DNA from: Paenibacillus sp. CC-CFT747
GTDB lineage: Bacteria; Bacillota; Bacilli; Paenibacillales; NBRC-103111
Length of the DNA: 64,000 nucleotides
Assembly: GCA_030323305.1 (NCBI GenBank)
Contig: CP106741.1
Location: forward strand, 3,340,001 to 3,404,000
Direction: 5' to 3'
Numbering within the stretch: the first letter of the stretch is position 1; every line of letters begins with the position of its first letter. Shown piece by piece: positions 27,308 to 37,130 of this stretch. The position numbers were made by a program, and so were the translations under genes. The notes beneath the pieces were generated by a model. The model worked only from the letters and a program-made list of their open reading frames with translations, had not been told where the DNA came from and did no database searches.

Positions 27308-28877
27308 ATGAAAAAAGTGCTGGGCGCAATTCTGGCCGGAGCGATGTCGGTCGGTTCCCTCGCAGGCTGCGGAAGCGGGGATAAGAATGCGGATACAGGT
27401 GCGGGAACGGGCACGGCCAAACCGAACGAGAAGCTGAAATTCTCGATGTCCATGACGACGAGCGGCAATAAATTTGCGGAGAAATCGACCAACGTTAACG
27501 AGGAGAAGTGGGTCAGGAAGCTCGAGGAAGTGACGAACACCGATCTCGACATCCGGATGATTCCGCTGAAGGATTTTGACTCCAAGATGTCTCTCATGTT
27601 CGCATCGAACGACATTCCGGACGTCGTGCAGAATGTCGGCGGGGCCACCTCCAAGGGCATGTCGGGTTCGGTGGAAGCGGGCGTCTTCATGCCGCTCGAC
27701 GATCTGCTCAAGCAGTACGCGCCGAATCTTATGAAAGCGGTACCGAAGGAAGCCTGGCAGGAAACGAGCTACGACGGAAAGATCTATGGCATCCCGTCCT
27801 GGCTGTCCAACCCGTCCCGGCGAGCGCTGTTCATCCGGTCGGACCTGCTCGCGAAGACCGGCCTGCCCGCTCCTAAGACGGTGGACGAGTTCCTGAACGT
27901 TATGCGGGCGATGAAGAAGAACGGCGTCGAGAACCCGTACCAGATGCGCGAGAACTTCAAATACGCGGATACCATCTTGGGATCGTTCGACGTGCTGCCG
28001 AGCCAGTTCGAAGTCAAGAATGACGAAATTGTGCCGAAGTTCTTCGACGTCGAGAACATGACCAAAGCCCTGACCGTGCTTAAGACCATGTTCGACGAAG
28101 GGCTCATTCCGAAGGATTTTGCCTCGATCACGTCTACGGACTACGGCAAGAACATCGAAGCGGGCAAGGTCGGCATGTGGTCCGCCAACGCGCAGGGCTT
28201 GTCCAACTACCGCAATAAGGTCAAGGCCGCCGTGCCGGACGCCAAGATCGACATCGTCGCCTCCCCGCGCGGACCGGAAGGAACGGGGGCCATCTCCTGT
28301 ACTCCAGCATCAATACGTCATATTACATCAACAAGAAGGTTTCCAAGGAAAAAGCGATCGAGATCGTCAAGTTCTTCGAGTGGATGACGACGCCGGAGGC
28401 GGAGCGGTACTTCTCCTTCGGAATCGAAGGAGAGACGTATTCGATGGAAAACGGCAAGGTGAAGTTCACCCCGCCGACGACCACGGAAGCGATCGATGAG
28501 GACGGCTTCCGCAGCATGTTCTGGTTCGTACACGACGTCGTTTACAACAAGGCGAGAGAAGAGCTGACCCAGGACGGCCGCGACATGATGACCTACATGG
28601 ATACGATCATTTCGAAGGAAGGCTTGGGCTCCGTCCGCTTCGTTCCGGCGTTGGAAGCCAGCTCCAAGTATCCGGACGCCGCGCCGCAGGGGACGACGTC
28701 GGTCCGAAGCTCATCATCGACCACATGGTCAAGATGATCTACGGCAAGGAGCCGATCTCCGACTGGCCGAAGGTGATCGAAGAGTACAAGAACAAGGGCG
28801 GCAAGGACATCCTCAAGGAAGCGAACGATCGCTACAAGAAGAAGAACGGTGTCCTCGTAATGGAAAACCGGAAATAA
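27308..28877 (+). CDS. ABC transporter solute-binding lipoprotein (two frameshifts)
   Basis: About 523 residues. Lipoprotein signal MKKVLGAILAGAMSVGSLAGC (lipobox LAGC). The mature part is a large extracellular solute-binding protein of the LplA/YtcQ type (PEGTGGHLLYSSINTSYYINKK in the middle after repair, IPDVVQNVGGATS, YGIPSWLSNPSRRALFIRSDLL). One G is missing at 28284-28288 and one at 28689-28692; the repaired C-terminus ends DRYKKKNGVLVMENRK at 28877. It should deliver an oligosaccharide to the LplB/LplC-type permeases encoded at 41404-43251. First gene of the glycan locus, with its own promoter and candidate operator. Confidence 0.87.
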
Positions 28878-28889
28878 TACCGGCCCCGT

Positions 28890-28932
28890 GGAAAAGTATT
28901 TGTTCTTGCGAAAGCGGGGCAAATGCTTTTCC
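28890..28932 (+). promoter_or_regulatory. Intercistronic hairpin between binding-protein and GH95 genes
   Basis: A 13-bp stem GGAAAAGTATTTG (28890-28902) / CAAATGCTTTTCC (28920-28932) with one G-U pair and a 17-base loop, and no U tract after it. Typical position of an RNA processing or partial-termination element that lets the binding protein be made in excess over the enzymes. Confidence 0.55.
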
Positions 28933-28994
28933 TTCTTTGCGGGAGATAAACGGAATATGGCCGCACTCTCACGAACAAGAAGGAGGACAAGGCA

Positions 28995-31331
28995 ATGAAC
29001 CCAAACGAGAAGCCGTCCGGCTTGCGGCTGTGGTACGACAAGCCGGCGGCCAAGTGGGAGCAGGCGCTGCCCATCGGCAACGGAAGGCTGGGCGGCATGA
29101 TCTTCGGGGAGCCGCCCAGGACAAGATCCAGCTCAATGAGGACACGATCTGGTACGGCGGACCGAAGGACGCGGACAACCCGGATGCGCTCCGGTACCTG
29201 CCGGAAATCCGCCGTCTGCTGACGGAGGGGAGGCAGGCCGAGGCTGAGCACCTCAGCCGCATCGCGCTGATGTCCGGACCGAAATATTATTCCCCGTACC
29301 AGCCTCTGGGCGACCTGCTTCTCTGGTTTGCCGGTCACGAGCGGGAGACGGAGGAATATGTACGGGAGCTGAACCTGGAAACGGCGGTCTCTACGGTCCG
29401 GTACCGGCTGAACGGAGTTGATTTCCGGCGGGCGTATTTCAGCAGCGCGGCCGACCACGTGCTCGTCGTCCGTCTGGAGAGCGGCACGGCGGGAGGGCTG
29501 ACCTTCGGTGCGAATCTGATGCGCCGCCCGTTCGACGGGGGCAGCCGTCCCGTCGCCTCCGATACGATCCGGATGGACGGCGAATGCGGGCGCGACGGCG
29601 TGAGCTTCGCCTGCACCGTCAAGGCGGTGTGCGAGGAGGCCGCGTTAAGGCAGTCGGCGACTTCCTCTCGGTGGAAGGCGCGGACGCCGTCACGCTTCTG
29701 GTGGCGGCGGGATCCACGTTCCGTTCGCCGGACCCGGCTGAGGTGACGCTCCGGCGGGTGGAAGCGGCGGCAGCCAAAGGCTATGCCGCTCTTAAGCGGG
29801 ATCACTCCGCCGAATATGCGGAGAAATTCGGCCGCGTGTCGCTGTGGCTGTCCGGCGGGAACCGGGACGGCACCGATGAGGACGGCGGCGAATGTGAGGC
29901 GGCGTTGCCGACCGATCGGAGGCTTGAGCGCATGAAGGAGGGGCGGGAGGACATGGGCCTCATCGGGCTCTTTTTCCAGTACGGCCGGTACCTTCTCCTC
30001 TCCTGCTCGCGCCCCGGCAGTCTGGCGGCGACGCTGCAGGGCATCTGGAACGACAGCTACACGCCTCCCTGGGAGTCCAAATACACCATTAACATCAACA
30101 CGGAAATGAACTATTGGCCGGCCGAGGTGTGCAACCTGCCCGAATGCCACGAGCCTCTGTTCGACCTGATCGAACGGATGCGCCCGAACGGCCGCCAAAC
30201 GGCGAAGACTCTCTACGGCTGCGAAGGATTCGTCGCGCATCACAATACGAATCTGTGGGGGAGACGCGGGTGGAAGGCGTCCTCGTGACGAGCTCCATCT
30301 GGCCGATGGGTGCGGCCTGGCTGTCCCTTCACCTGTGGGAGCACTACCGCTTCGGCCTGGATGAGGAGTTCCTGCGGGAGAAGGCTTATCCCGTCATGAA
30401 GGAGGCCGCGCAGTTCCTGCTCAGCTATATGGTCATGGACGAGCGGGGACGGCTCATAACGGGGCCCTCGATCTCGCCCGAGAACAAGTTCCTCCTCCCG
30501 GACGGGACACCGGGCACGCTGTGCATGGGGCCAGCGATGGATTCGCAGATCGCGTATGCGCTCTTCAGCGCCTGCCTCGAAGCGGCCCGTCTTACGGGCC
30601 TGGATGAGGGCTTCCGCGAGCGTCTCGTGGAAGCCCGAGCCCGGCTGCCCGTTCCGCAGATCGGCAGGCACGGAGGGGTGATGGAATGGCTGGAGGATTA
30701 CGAGGAAGCGGATCCCGGCCACCGCCACATTTCCCAGCTTTTCGCCCTTCATCCGGGCGAGCAGATCGACAAGCGCCGCACGCCGGAGCTTGCCGCCGCC
30801 GCCCGGCGTACGCTGGAACGGCGCCTTGCGAACGGCGGCGGCCATACGGGCTGGAGCCGGGCGTGGATTGTCAATTTCTGGTCCCGGCTCGGAGACGGGG
30901 ATGCGGCGTACGACCACCTGCGGATGCTGCTTACCGGCTCCACTTACCCGAATCTGCTCGACAGTCATCCGCCTTTTCAGATCGACGGCAATTTCGGCGG
31001 GACGGCCGGTCTTGCGGAAATGCTGCTGCAATCCCACGCGGAGGAGATCGAGCTGCTTCCCGCGCTGCCTACCGCCTGGCCCGCCGGGAAAGTGACGGGG
31101 CTGCGCGCCCGCGGCGGGGCCGGCGTCGATATCCGCTGGCGGGAAGGCGGACTGGAGCAGGCAGTGGTGCGACCGGGGCGCGACGGCGTCTGCCGTGTCC
31201 GTTCGTCCGAGCCCCTTTCGGTATGCACGGTGGAGGGGAAGACGGTGGCAGCCGTTCATGAAGACGGAGCGGCCGTCTTCCGAGTGTCGGCGGGAACTGC
31301 CTATAGGCTGACTCCGCAGCTGGAGGGATAA
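28995..31331 (+). CDS. GH95 family alpha-L-fucosidase (three frameshifts)
   Basis: About 779 residues, the usual size. N-terminal GH95 beta domain ([15 protein letters not shown]), then an (alpha/alpha)6 catalytic domain with HHNTNLWG (the Asn pair that activates water, about 415-420), ISPENKF (general acid Glu, about 493) and [12 protein letters not shown] (catalytic Asp/Asn region, about 661), and [14 protein letters not shown]. Frames shift near 29113, 29638 and 30257, each repaired by one G. No signal peptide, so it works inside the cell. GH95 contains 1,2-alpha-L-fucosidases and some alpha-L-galactosidases; I cannot tell which from motifs. RBS AGGAGG. Confidence 0.9.
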
Positions 31332-31334
31332 AGG

Positions 31335-31427
31335 ATGAAACCGATGCCCATTCCGCAAGGAAACCCGGTGCTGTTCATCGGCGGCAGCATGATAGACGCC
31401 TGGCTGCGCCCATGGACGCACCGGTAA
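31335..31427 (+). CDS. Possible 30-residue ORF after GH95
   Basis: MKPMPIPQGNPVLFIGGSMI and ten more residues, ending HR. GGAGG at 31322-31326, inside the GH95 stop region, is 8 bases before its ATG, so it could be translated. The remaining bases to 31578 are GC-rich, and I see no protein-like continuation in any frame. Could be a vestige of a removed gene or a leader; not recognised. Confidence 0.25.
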   Translation: MKPMPIPQGNPVLFIGGSMIDAWLRPWTHR

Positions 31428-31578
31428 ATGGCCGTCCCCGATGGGCGGGCGGCAGGCGATGGATCGGCCGGTGCCTTCCTGGGCCGCTGCAAGTGGGGTG
31501 GCCCAAAGGGGCCTCGGGTCAAGGCGGAGGGGTGCCTTGCCGGAAGCGGGCCCGCAAGTGATGAGAAGGAGGATGGAC

Positions 31579-32630
31579 ATGAACAAACAATCGCTCGGTC
31601 ATCTGGCTGACCGTCTGCTTCCCGCTCCGAAGAACGGCGGGTTCCGGATGGAAGGCAGCTGGGTTTGGTGCGGAAGCGCTGTGAAGGGGAGGACGGACGG
31701 TTCCATCTGTTTGCTTCCCGCTGGCCCAAGCATCTGCCCATGCACCCCGGCTGGCTCGTCGGCTCGGAAGTCGTCCGGGCGTCGGCGGACCGGCCGGAGG
31801 GACCGTATACGTTCGAGGAAGTGGTGCTTCCCGCGAGGGGAGCGGAATATTGGGACGGACGCGCGACTCACAATCCGCACATCGTGAAGCATGGGGATGA
31901 GTACCTGCTCTATTACATGGGAACCACGCATCCGCTGCCCGAGCCGGTGCCGGGTGAGGAGCTCGCTTTGGACGACCCGCGCGTCCTTGTGGCACGCGCG
32001 GGCAAGCGGGTCGGCCTGGCGGTGTCGAGGAGCGTCTTCGGGCCGTGGGAGCGGCTGGACGCGCCGATCCTCGACACGCGTCCCGGTCGCTTCGACAGCT
32101 TCCTTACGTCCAATCCCGCACCCTGCGTCCAGGAAGACGGCTCGGTGCTGCTGATCTACAAAGCCCGCCGCTATGAGGGCAACGTCCACGGGAGAATGAC
32201 GATCGGCGCGGCCCATGCGGACCATTACCGGGGCCTGTACCGCGTGCTCTCCGACAATCCGGTCTTCCCGCCGGACCGGTTCCATATCGAGGACCCGTTC
32301 GTCTGGAAGACGGACGCGGGCTACGAGCTGATCGCGAAGGATATGGAAGGCACGCTGTGCGGAGAGAAGCACGGGGGCATCCATGCCTTCTCGCCGGACG
32401 GCCGCGACTGGCGGCTCGCCGATCCGCCCAAGTCGTATTCGCGCCGCATCCGGTGGGATGACGGCACGGAACAAACATTAGGCAACCTGGAGCGGCCGTT
32501 CCTGCTGTTCCAGGACGGCAGGCCGACTCACCTGTTCGCGGCGGTCGCCGATGGGCCGGGCGGGTTCCGCAGCGCATCGAATACGTGGAACCAGGTATTC
32601 CCGATAGCCGATTGGAGGGAGACGGAATGA
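31579..32630 (+). CDS. Five-bladed-propeller glycoside hydrolase, GH43/GH117-like (one frameshift)
   Basis: About 350 residues, no signal peptide. Blades show GSWVWCGSAVKGEDGRFHLFASRWP, HNPHIVKHGDEYLLYYMGTT, TSNPAPCVQEDGSVLLIYKARR and FHIEDPFVWKTDAGYELIAKDMEG, the pattern of the GH43/GH32/GH68/GH117 furanosidase-type propellers. The Asp in HIEDPFVW would fit the pKa-modulating or nucleophilic Asp. A family number cannot be given from motifs. One G is missing in the run 31686-31689. The ATG at 31579 follows AAGGAGGA. Its stop overlaps the next ATG (ATGA), so it is translationally coupled to the dehydrogenase gene. Confidence 0.72.
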
Positions 32631-33628
32631 AGGCGATTCTGGCCGGCATGGGGGCCGCGGGGACGAGCTGGTACCGGCGGCTCCGGGAGAAGGGAATCGA
32701 GGCGGCGGTCGTCGATCCCAACGAGGCGCTGCGGGAGAAGGTGCTCGCACAGGGGAGTGTTTTCTATACGGATATTAAGCAGGCGATAGAGAAGGAGCGG
32801 CCTGACTTCCTCCTCAACGTCACGTCGCCGCATGCGCACGGTCCGGTCAATCACCTCGCGTTCGATTACCGGCTGCCCGTGGTGTGCGAGAAGCCGATTT
32901 CGTTCGATTACGCGGAGTCGGCGGGCATGACGGAGCGTGCGGTGCGCGAGGGCATTCCTTTCATGATCGCGGAGAATTACCGGCGCATGCACGATCCACG
33001 GCGGGTGAAGCGCCTGATCGATGACGGGGCGATCGGCCGTCTGTCGTCCATGGACGCCGTCTTCAACCGGTACCACCATGTGCAGCGCCACTACCGGGTC
33101 AGCCTGCTCGACGATATCGCGGTGCATCATTTTGACATGATGCGTTATTTTGCCGGAGTGGAAGGCATTCGTTTGTATGCGGAACGGTACTGCCCGTTGA
33201 ACGCCTGGGGAGAGGCGGAAGACCATAACGCGGCGGCGTTAGTCGAGCTGGAAGGGGGCATCCGGGCGACGTACTCGGGGACCATTACCTCGCACGCCCA
33301 ACCGACCCCGTGGCACGGCAACTGGCGGATCGACGGGACAGAAGGCTCGATCGAGCTGACGGAGAAGTCGGTTGCGCTCGTCCGGAGAGGAGTCCGCACG
33401 CCGGTCGAGGATGACGGAACCGCGGAGCGGGCGGATATCCTCGAGGAGTTTCTGACGGCGCTCCGGGAAGGCACGGAGCCCGACACCTCCGCCGCGGACT
33501 ATATACAGACCCAGGCGCTTGTGCAGGCAGCCAAGGAATCGGCCCGGGAACAACGGGCGGTTTCCGTGGACCGTCCGCACTATGGCGATACGGCGGCAGC
33601 GTGGAAGAGGAAGGAGGGCTCGGCATGA
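32627..33628 (+). CDS. Gfo/Idh/MocA-family oxidoreductase
   Basis: 333 residues, intact. Starts with a Rossmann nucleotide site (MKAILAGMGAAGTSWYRRL), the family motif EKPISF (about 92-97) and a C-terminal GFO/IDH domain with HHFDMMRYFAG (catalytic His region). The start at 32627 overlaps the preceding stop (ATGA) and follows GGAGGGAG; the upstream ATG at 32585 lies inside the previous gene. It probably oxidises a sugar, inositol or glycoside at C3 or C1, and some family members act as redox glycosidases. Its stop overlaps the GH31 start, so four enzyme genes are tightly coupled. Confidence 0.86.
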   Translation: MKAILAGMGAAGTSWYRRLREKGIEAAVVDPNEALREKVLAQGSVFYTDIKQAIEKERPDFLLNVTSPHAHGPVNHLAFDYRLPVVCEKPISFDYAESAGMTERAVREGIPFMIAENYRRMHDPRRVKRLIDDGAIGRLSSMDAVFNRYHHVQRHYRVSLLDDIAVHHFDMMRYFAGVEGIRLYAERYCPLNAWGEAEDHNAAALVELEGGIRATYSGTITSHAQPTPWHGNWRIDGTEGSIELTEKSVALVRRGVRTPVEDDGTAERADILEEFLTALREGTEPDTSAADYIQTQALVQAAKESAREQRAVSVDRPHYGDTAAAWKRKEGSA

Positions 33629-35778
33629 GCAGGAAGGGAACGGACTGGATGCGGGAGACCGCCCCCGGCGTATGGTCGGGCGTGATTGGAGAGCCCGAGG
33701 GAGTGTCGCCGCTCGAATGGATGGGGAAAGAGCCGCTCGCGGACGCCCTCGCGGCCATGGAAACCGCCGGACTGCCGTTTGAACTTGGCGAACTCACGGT
33801 GGAGCGGAGGAAGGGCTGGACGCTGCTGCGGATTCCGCTTGAGGAGGACGAACCCCTGTACGGGCTGGGCCTGCAGCTGCTGCGGATGAATCACCGCGGG
33901 CGCACCCGCTTCCTTCGCGTCAACAGTGATCCGAAGCAGGATACGGGCGAATCGCACGCCCCCGTGCCGCTTTTGATCAGCGCGAGGGGCTATGGCATCC
34001 TGGCGGATACGTCCCGCGTCGTGACGTTCCACTGCGGATCCACGGTTCCCCGCACGGAGAGCTTCACGGCGGAGCGGACGCCCGACCGGAATACGGATTC
34101 CTCTTGGAGGGCGACGCCTGTCTCGCCGTTTCTGGAGCTCCGGCTTCCGCCCGAAGGCTGCCGCATCGTGCTGTTCGCGGGGCCGACTCCGCTCGATGCC
34201 GTCCGGCGCTATACGCTCTGGAGCGGCGGCGGGGCGCTGCCGCCGCGCTGGGGGCTCGGCTTCTGGCACCGCGTGCCGGCCCTGTACACGGCCTCGGAGG
34301 CGGCCAACGAAGCACTCGAGTTCCGCAGGCGCGGCTTCCCGTGCGACGTCATCGGCCTGGAGCCCGGCTGGCACAGCGCCAGCTATCCGGTGACCTACGA
34401 GTGGGCGCGGGAACGGTTCCCCGACCCGGCGGCCTTCGTTAAGGAACTCGGGTCGCACGGCTTCCGTATCAACCTGTGGGAGCATCCGTACGTCTCGCCG
34501 CAGGCGGGCATTTATCCGGCGCTGGAGCCCTATGCCGGCACGCACGGTGTATGGGGCGGCATCGCTCCGGACTATACGGTGCCCGAGGCGCAGGCGGTCT
34601 ATCAGCGTCAGCATGAAGACGAGCACGTCGCGATCGGGATATCGGGTTACAAGCACGACGAGTGCGACGGCAGCGAGCTGACGAACCACGCCTGGATGTT
34701 CCCGGCGCACGCCGAATTCCCGTCCGGATTGGACGGCGAACAGATGCGGCAGCTGTACGGCCTGCTCTTCCAGAAGATGACGGACGACCTGTACCGCCGC
34801 TGCAACCGGCGCACCTACGGATTGGTCCGGGCTTCGGGGGCGGGTGCGGCTCCGATGCCGTATGTCCTGTACTCCGACCTGTACGATCACCGCCAGTTCG
34901 TGCGCGCGCTCTGCAGCGCCTCCTTCAGCGGGCTGCTCTGGACCCCCGAGGTCCGCAAGGCGGTAAGCGAGGAGGATTGGATCCGCCGCATGCAGACCGT
35001 GGTCTTCTCCCCGCTCGCTATGCTGAACGCCTGGGGGGACGACACGAAGCCCTGGTCGTTTCCCGGAACCGAAGCCCTCATCCGCCGCTGCCTGGAGCTG
35101 CGCATGCGGCTGCTGCCGTATTTCTATACCGCCTTCGCCCGGTACCGCTACGAGGGCGTTCCTCCCTTCAGGGCCATGCCCCTCGTCGAGGGCTTCACAG
35201 AAGCTGCGGCCGCCTACCGGGAATCCGTCGGGCGCGCCAAGACGGCCTTGAACACGACCGACGGAGCCTACGGCAAGACCGCCGTCCGCGAATGGGATGA
35301 CCAATACTTGGCGGGCGACGATCTGCTGGTGGCGCCGCTCTTCGCGGGAGAGACCTCGCGGGACGTTCTGCTGCCGCCGGGCGGCTGGTACGGGCTCGAC
35401 TCCGGCGTCCGCTACGAAGGCGGCGGCGTCGTGCGCCTAGACTGCCCTCTCGGGCACCTGCCGGTCTTTGTCCGGGAGGGTGCGGTGATTCCGCTCATGC
35501 CGGCGCTGCCTCACGTGCCCAAGCCGGGGGCGAAGGTGCCGGTCGAATGGTGCCACTTCGGGAATACGCCGGGCCGGGGCGTGCTGTACGACGACGACGG
35601 CGAGACGTTCGATTACGAGGATGGCCGGCAGGTGTGGCTGTCGGCGGAGGTCATCCGGGGAGACGATGGCCGCTGGAAGGGCACGTCCACCGTGGAGCGC
35701 GGGGGAGCCGAGACGTCTTATCTGTACGGCTTGCCGGCATGGCGGTACGGACTGGAGCGTCTGCCGGAATCCCCGTGA
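33625..35778 (+). CDS. GH31 family glycoside hydrolase
   Basis: 717 residues, intact, cytosolic. The barrel shows WGLGFWHRVPALY, CDVIGLEPGWHS (substrate-binding Asp replaced by Glu), FRINLWEHPYVSP, then the nucleophile region GYKHDECDG (Asp near 344) and LVRASGAGAAPMPYVLYSDLYD in place of the common WxGD acid motif. It ends with a C-terminal beta domain (LVAPLFAGETSRDVLLPPGGWYGLDSG). GH31 covers alpha-glucosidases, alpha-xylosidases and alpha-galactosidases; the atypical acid-side motif argues against the main glucosidase group, and the substrate cannot be assigned. Coupled to the dehydrogenase gene by ATGA overlap. Confidence 0.85.
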   Translation: MSRKGTDWMRETAPGVWSGVIGEPEGVSPLEWMGKEPLADALAAMETAGLPFELGELTVERRKGWTLLRIPLEEDEPLYGLGLQLLRMNHRGRTRFLRVNSDPKQDTGESHAPVPLLISARGYGILADTSRVVTFHCGSTVPRTESFTAERTPDRNTDSSWRATPVSPFLELRLPPEGCRIVLFAGPTPLDAVRRYTLWSGGGALPPRWGLGFWHRVPALYTASEAANEALEFRRRGFPCDVIGLEPGWHSASYPVTYEWARERFPDPAAFVKELGSHGFRINLWEHPYVSPQAGIYPALEPYAGTHGVWGGIAPDYTVPEAQAVYQRQHEDEHVAIGISGYKHDECDGSELTNHAWMFPAHAEFPSGLDGEQMRQLYGLLFQKMTDDLYRRCNRRTYGLVRASGAGAAPMPYVLYSDLYDHRQFVRALCSASFSGLLWTPEVRKAVSEEDWIRRMQTVVFSPLAMLNAWGDDTKPWSFPGTEALIRRCLELRMRLLPYFYTAFARYRYEGVPPFRAMPLVEGFTEAAAAYRESVGRAKTALNTTDGAYGKTAVREWDDQYLAGDDLLVAPLFAGETSRDVLLPPGGWYGLDSGVRYEGGGVVRLDCPLGHLPVFVREGAVIPLMPALPHVPKPGAKVPVEWCHFGNTPGRGVLYDDDGETFDYEDGRQVWLSAEVIRGDDGRWKGTSTVERGGAETSYLYGLPAWRYGLERLPESP

Positions 35779-35794
35779 TGCGGTCGTTTTTGAT

Positions 35795-35858
35795 CGTAAA
35801 AAAACACAGCTTCACCTCAAGTTTCTCCCTGGGTTCTCTGCGCTCTCTCCGGTATAAT
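35795..35858 (+). promoter_or_regulatory. Promoter and candidate AraC-type operator, site 2 (regulator operon)
   Basis: GATCGTAAAAAAACACAG (35792-35809) and a perfect -10 TATAAT at 35853-35858, spaced 43 bases. The second ACA half-site seen in the other three copies is replaced by CCCT here. It drives the response regulator/kinase/fucosidase/cupin unit, so the regulator would control its own synthesis. The rest of the leader, 35865-36113, shows nothing recognisable. Confidence 0.6.
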
Positions 35859-36113
35859 GCTGTCCAACTGCAGGATCAAGCTCCGGGACGGCCAACGTAA
35901 GCCGACCCCGGATTGACAGCAAGAACCAGAACGAGGGAGGGTCCCGTCATATTGTTCAATCCGTCCACGCATAGTAAGCTCTAAGAACGGGGAGTGCAGG
36001 CGGCTGCATTGGCTTGTCCGTTGGCGGGCCTTCCAGTGCTGGTCGCCGTTTTCCTCCCGGTTGTCCAAGGGAAGATCATGTTGGAGAAGAGGGAACAAGA
36101 GGGGGCAGCAGAC

Positions 36114-37130
36114 ATGAGATTACTGATCGTCGACGACGAACCGATTATACGCAGCGGCTTAATGAAAATGGCGCAGGATTACAGCCCGGCGTTTACCCAT
36201 ATCGAAACGGCCCTTAACGGGGAGGAAGCGCTCACCATCATCGGTGACGCCGAGCCGGACCTGCTGATGACGGACATCCGCATGCCGCGCCTGGACGGTT
36301 TGGAGCTGTGCCGCCAGGTCAAAGAAAGCTACCCTCACATTCTGATGGTGGTGGTATCCGGCTTCGGCGACTTCGACTATGCCCAGAAATGCCTGGCTTA
36401 TGGAGTCAAGCATTACCTGCTTAAGCCGGTTACTCCGCCGGACTTGTACGAGGTGTTCGATCAGATCCTGCGGACGATGCCCCAGGTGCATATCCCGGTA
36501 TCCCGCTATGTCCAGTGGGTAGAGCGCATGGAGATGAGCATTTGGACCCTTCAGGCGGACGAGATGTCGTCGCTCATGGAGGAGTGGCGGCAGCACTGCT
36601 CCAATCTGCCGGCCAAGCAGCTTCAGGATCTGCTGCACGACATCATGGCTCTCCTGCAGAAGCAGCTGAAGGAGAAAAAGCGGACCGCGACGCCCGCTCT
36701 GGAGGAACCTCTGGAGGCGGCGACCAAAGCCGAGCTGTTCCGGGAATTCGAGGCTCGGCTGCAGACGACCATGGCCGACCTGCTGTCCGCCCGCCGGGGT
36801 AACTTCAAGGACCCGATGGAGGAAGCGAAGGCGTATATCGACACGCATCTTTCCGTGGAGATTTCGCTGAAGGAAGTGGCCGATATGGTCGGCATTACCC
36901 CGACCTATTTCAGCACCCTGTTCAAAAAAATGACCAACCAGACTTTCGTCAGCTACCGCATCCACCGCCGGATGGAGAAGGCGAGCGAGCTGCTGTCCGT
37001 TCCGCACATGCGCACCGTCGACGTCGCCTCGGAGGTGGGGTACGACGATTATCCGCATTTTACAAAGACGTTCAAGAAAATATTCGGGCTTTCCCCGTCG
37101 GAATACCGGTCGAAGCTGGGAATCCGATGA
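36114..37130 (+). CDS. AraC-type response regulator (YesN-like)
   Basis: 338 residues. Receiver domain (MRLLIVDDEPIIRSG; D7/D8, phosphoacceptor D54 in LLMTDIRMPRLDG; Lys in YLLKPV), a helical linker, then a double AraC HTH at the C-terminus (SLKEVADMVGITPTYFSTLFKK and TVDVASEVGYDDYPHFTKTFKK). The start at 36114 has GAGGGGG upstream; earlier in-frame ATGs give a non-receiver-like extension. Its stop overlaps the kinase start (ATGA). From position it should control the glycan locus, probably through the four-copy ACACAG element. Confidence 0.9.
   Translation: MRLLIVDDEPIIRSGLMKMAQDYSPAFTHIETALNGEEALTIIGDAEPDLLMTDIRMPRLDGLELCRQVKESYPHILMVVVSGFGDFDYAQKCLAYGVKHYLLKPVTPPDLYEVFDQILRTMPQVHIPVSRYVQWVERMEMSIWTLQADEMSSLMEEWRQHCSNLPAKQLQDLLHDIMALLQKQLKEKKRTATPALEEPLEAATKAELFREFEARLQTTMADLLSARRGNFKDPMEEAKAYIDTHLSVEISLKEVADMVGITPTYFSTLFKKMTNQTFVSYRIHRRMEKASELLSVPHMRTVDVASEVGYDDYPHFTKTFKKIFGLSPSEYRSKLGIR

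Noticed and set aside
31428-31578. Reading frames between GH95 and the propeller hydrolase as a gene
   Set aside because: Gly/Ala/Arg-rich translation without any family-like pattern; probably a non-coding gap or remnant.
33580-35304. 574-codon minus-strand open frame opposite GH31
   Set aside because: Shadow of the GH31 gene, with Arg/Pro/His-rich composition typical of antisense reading.
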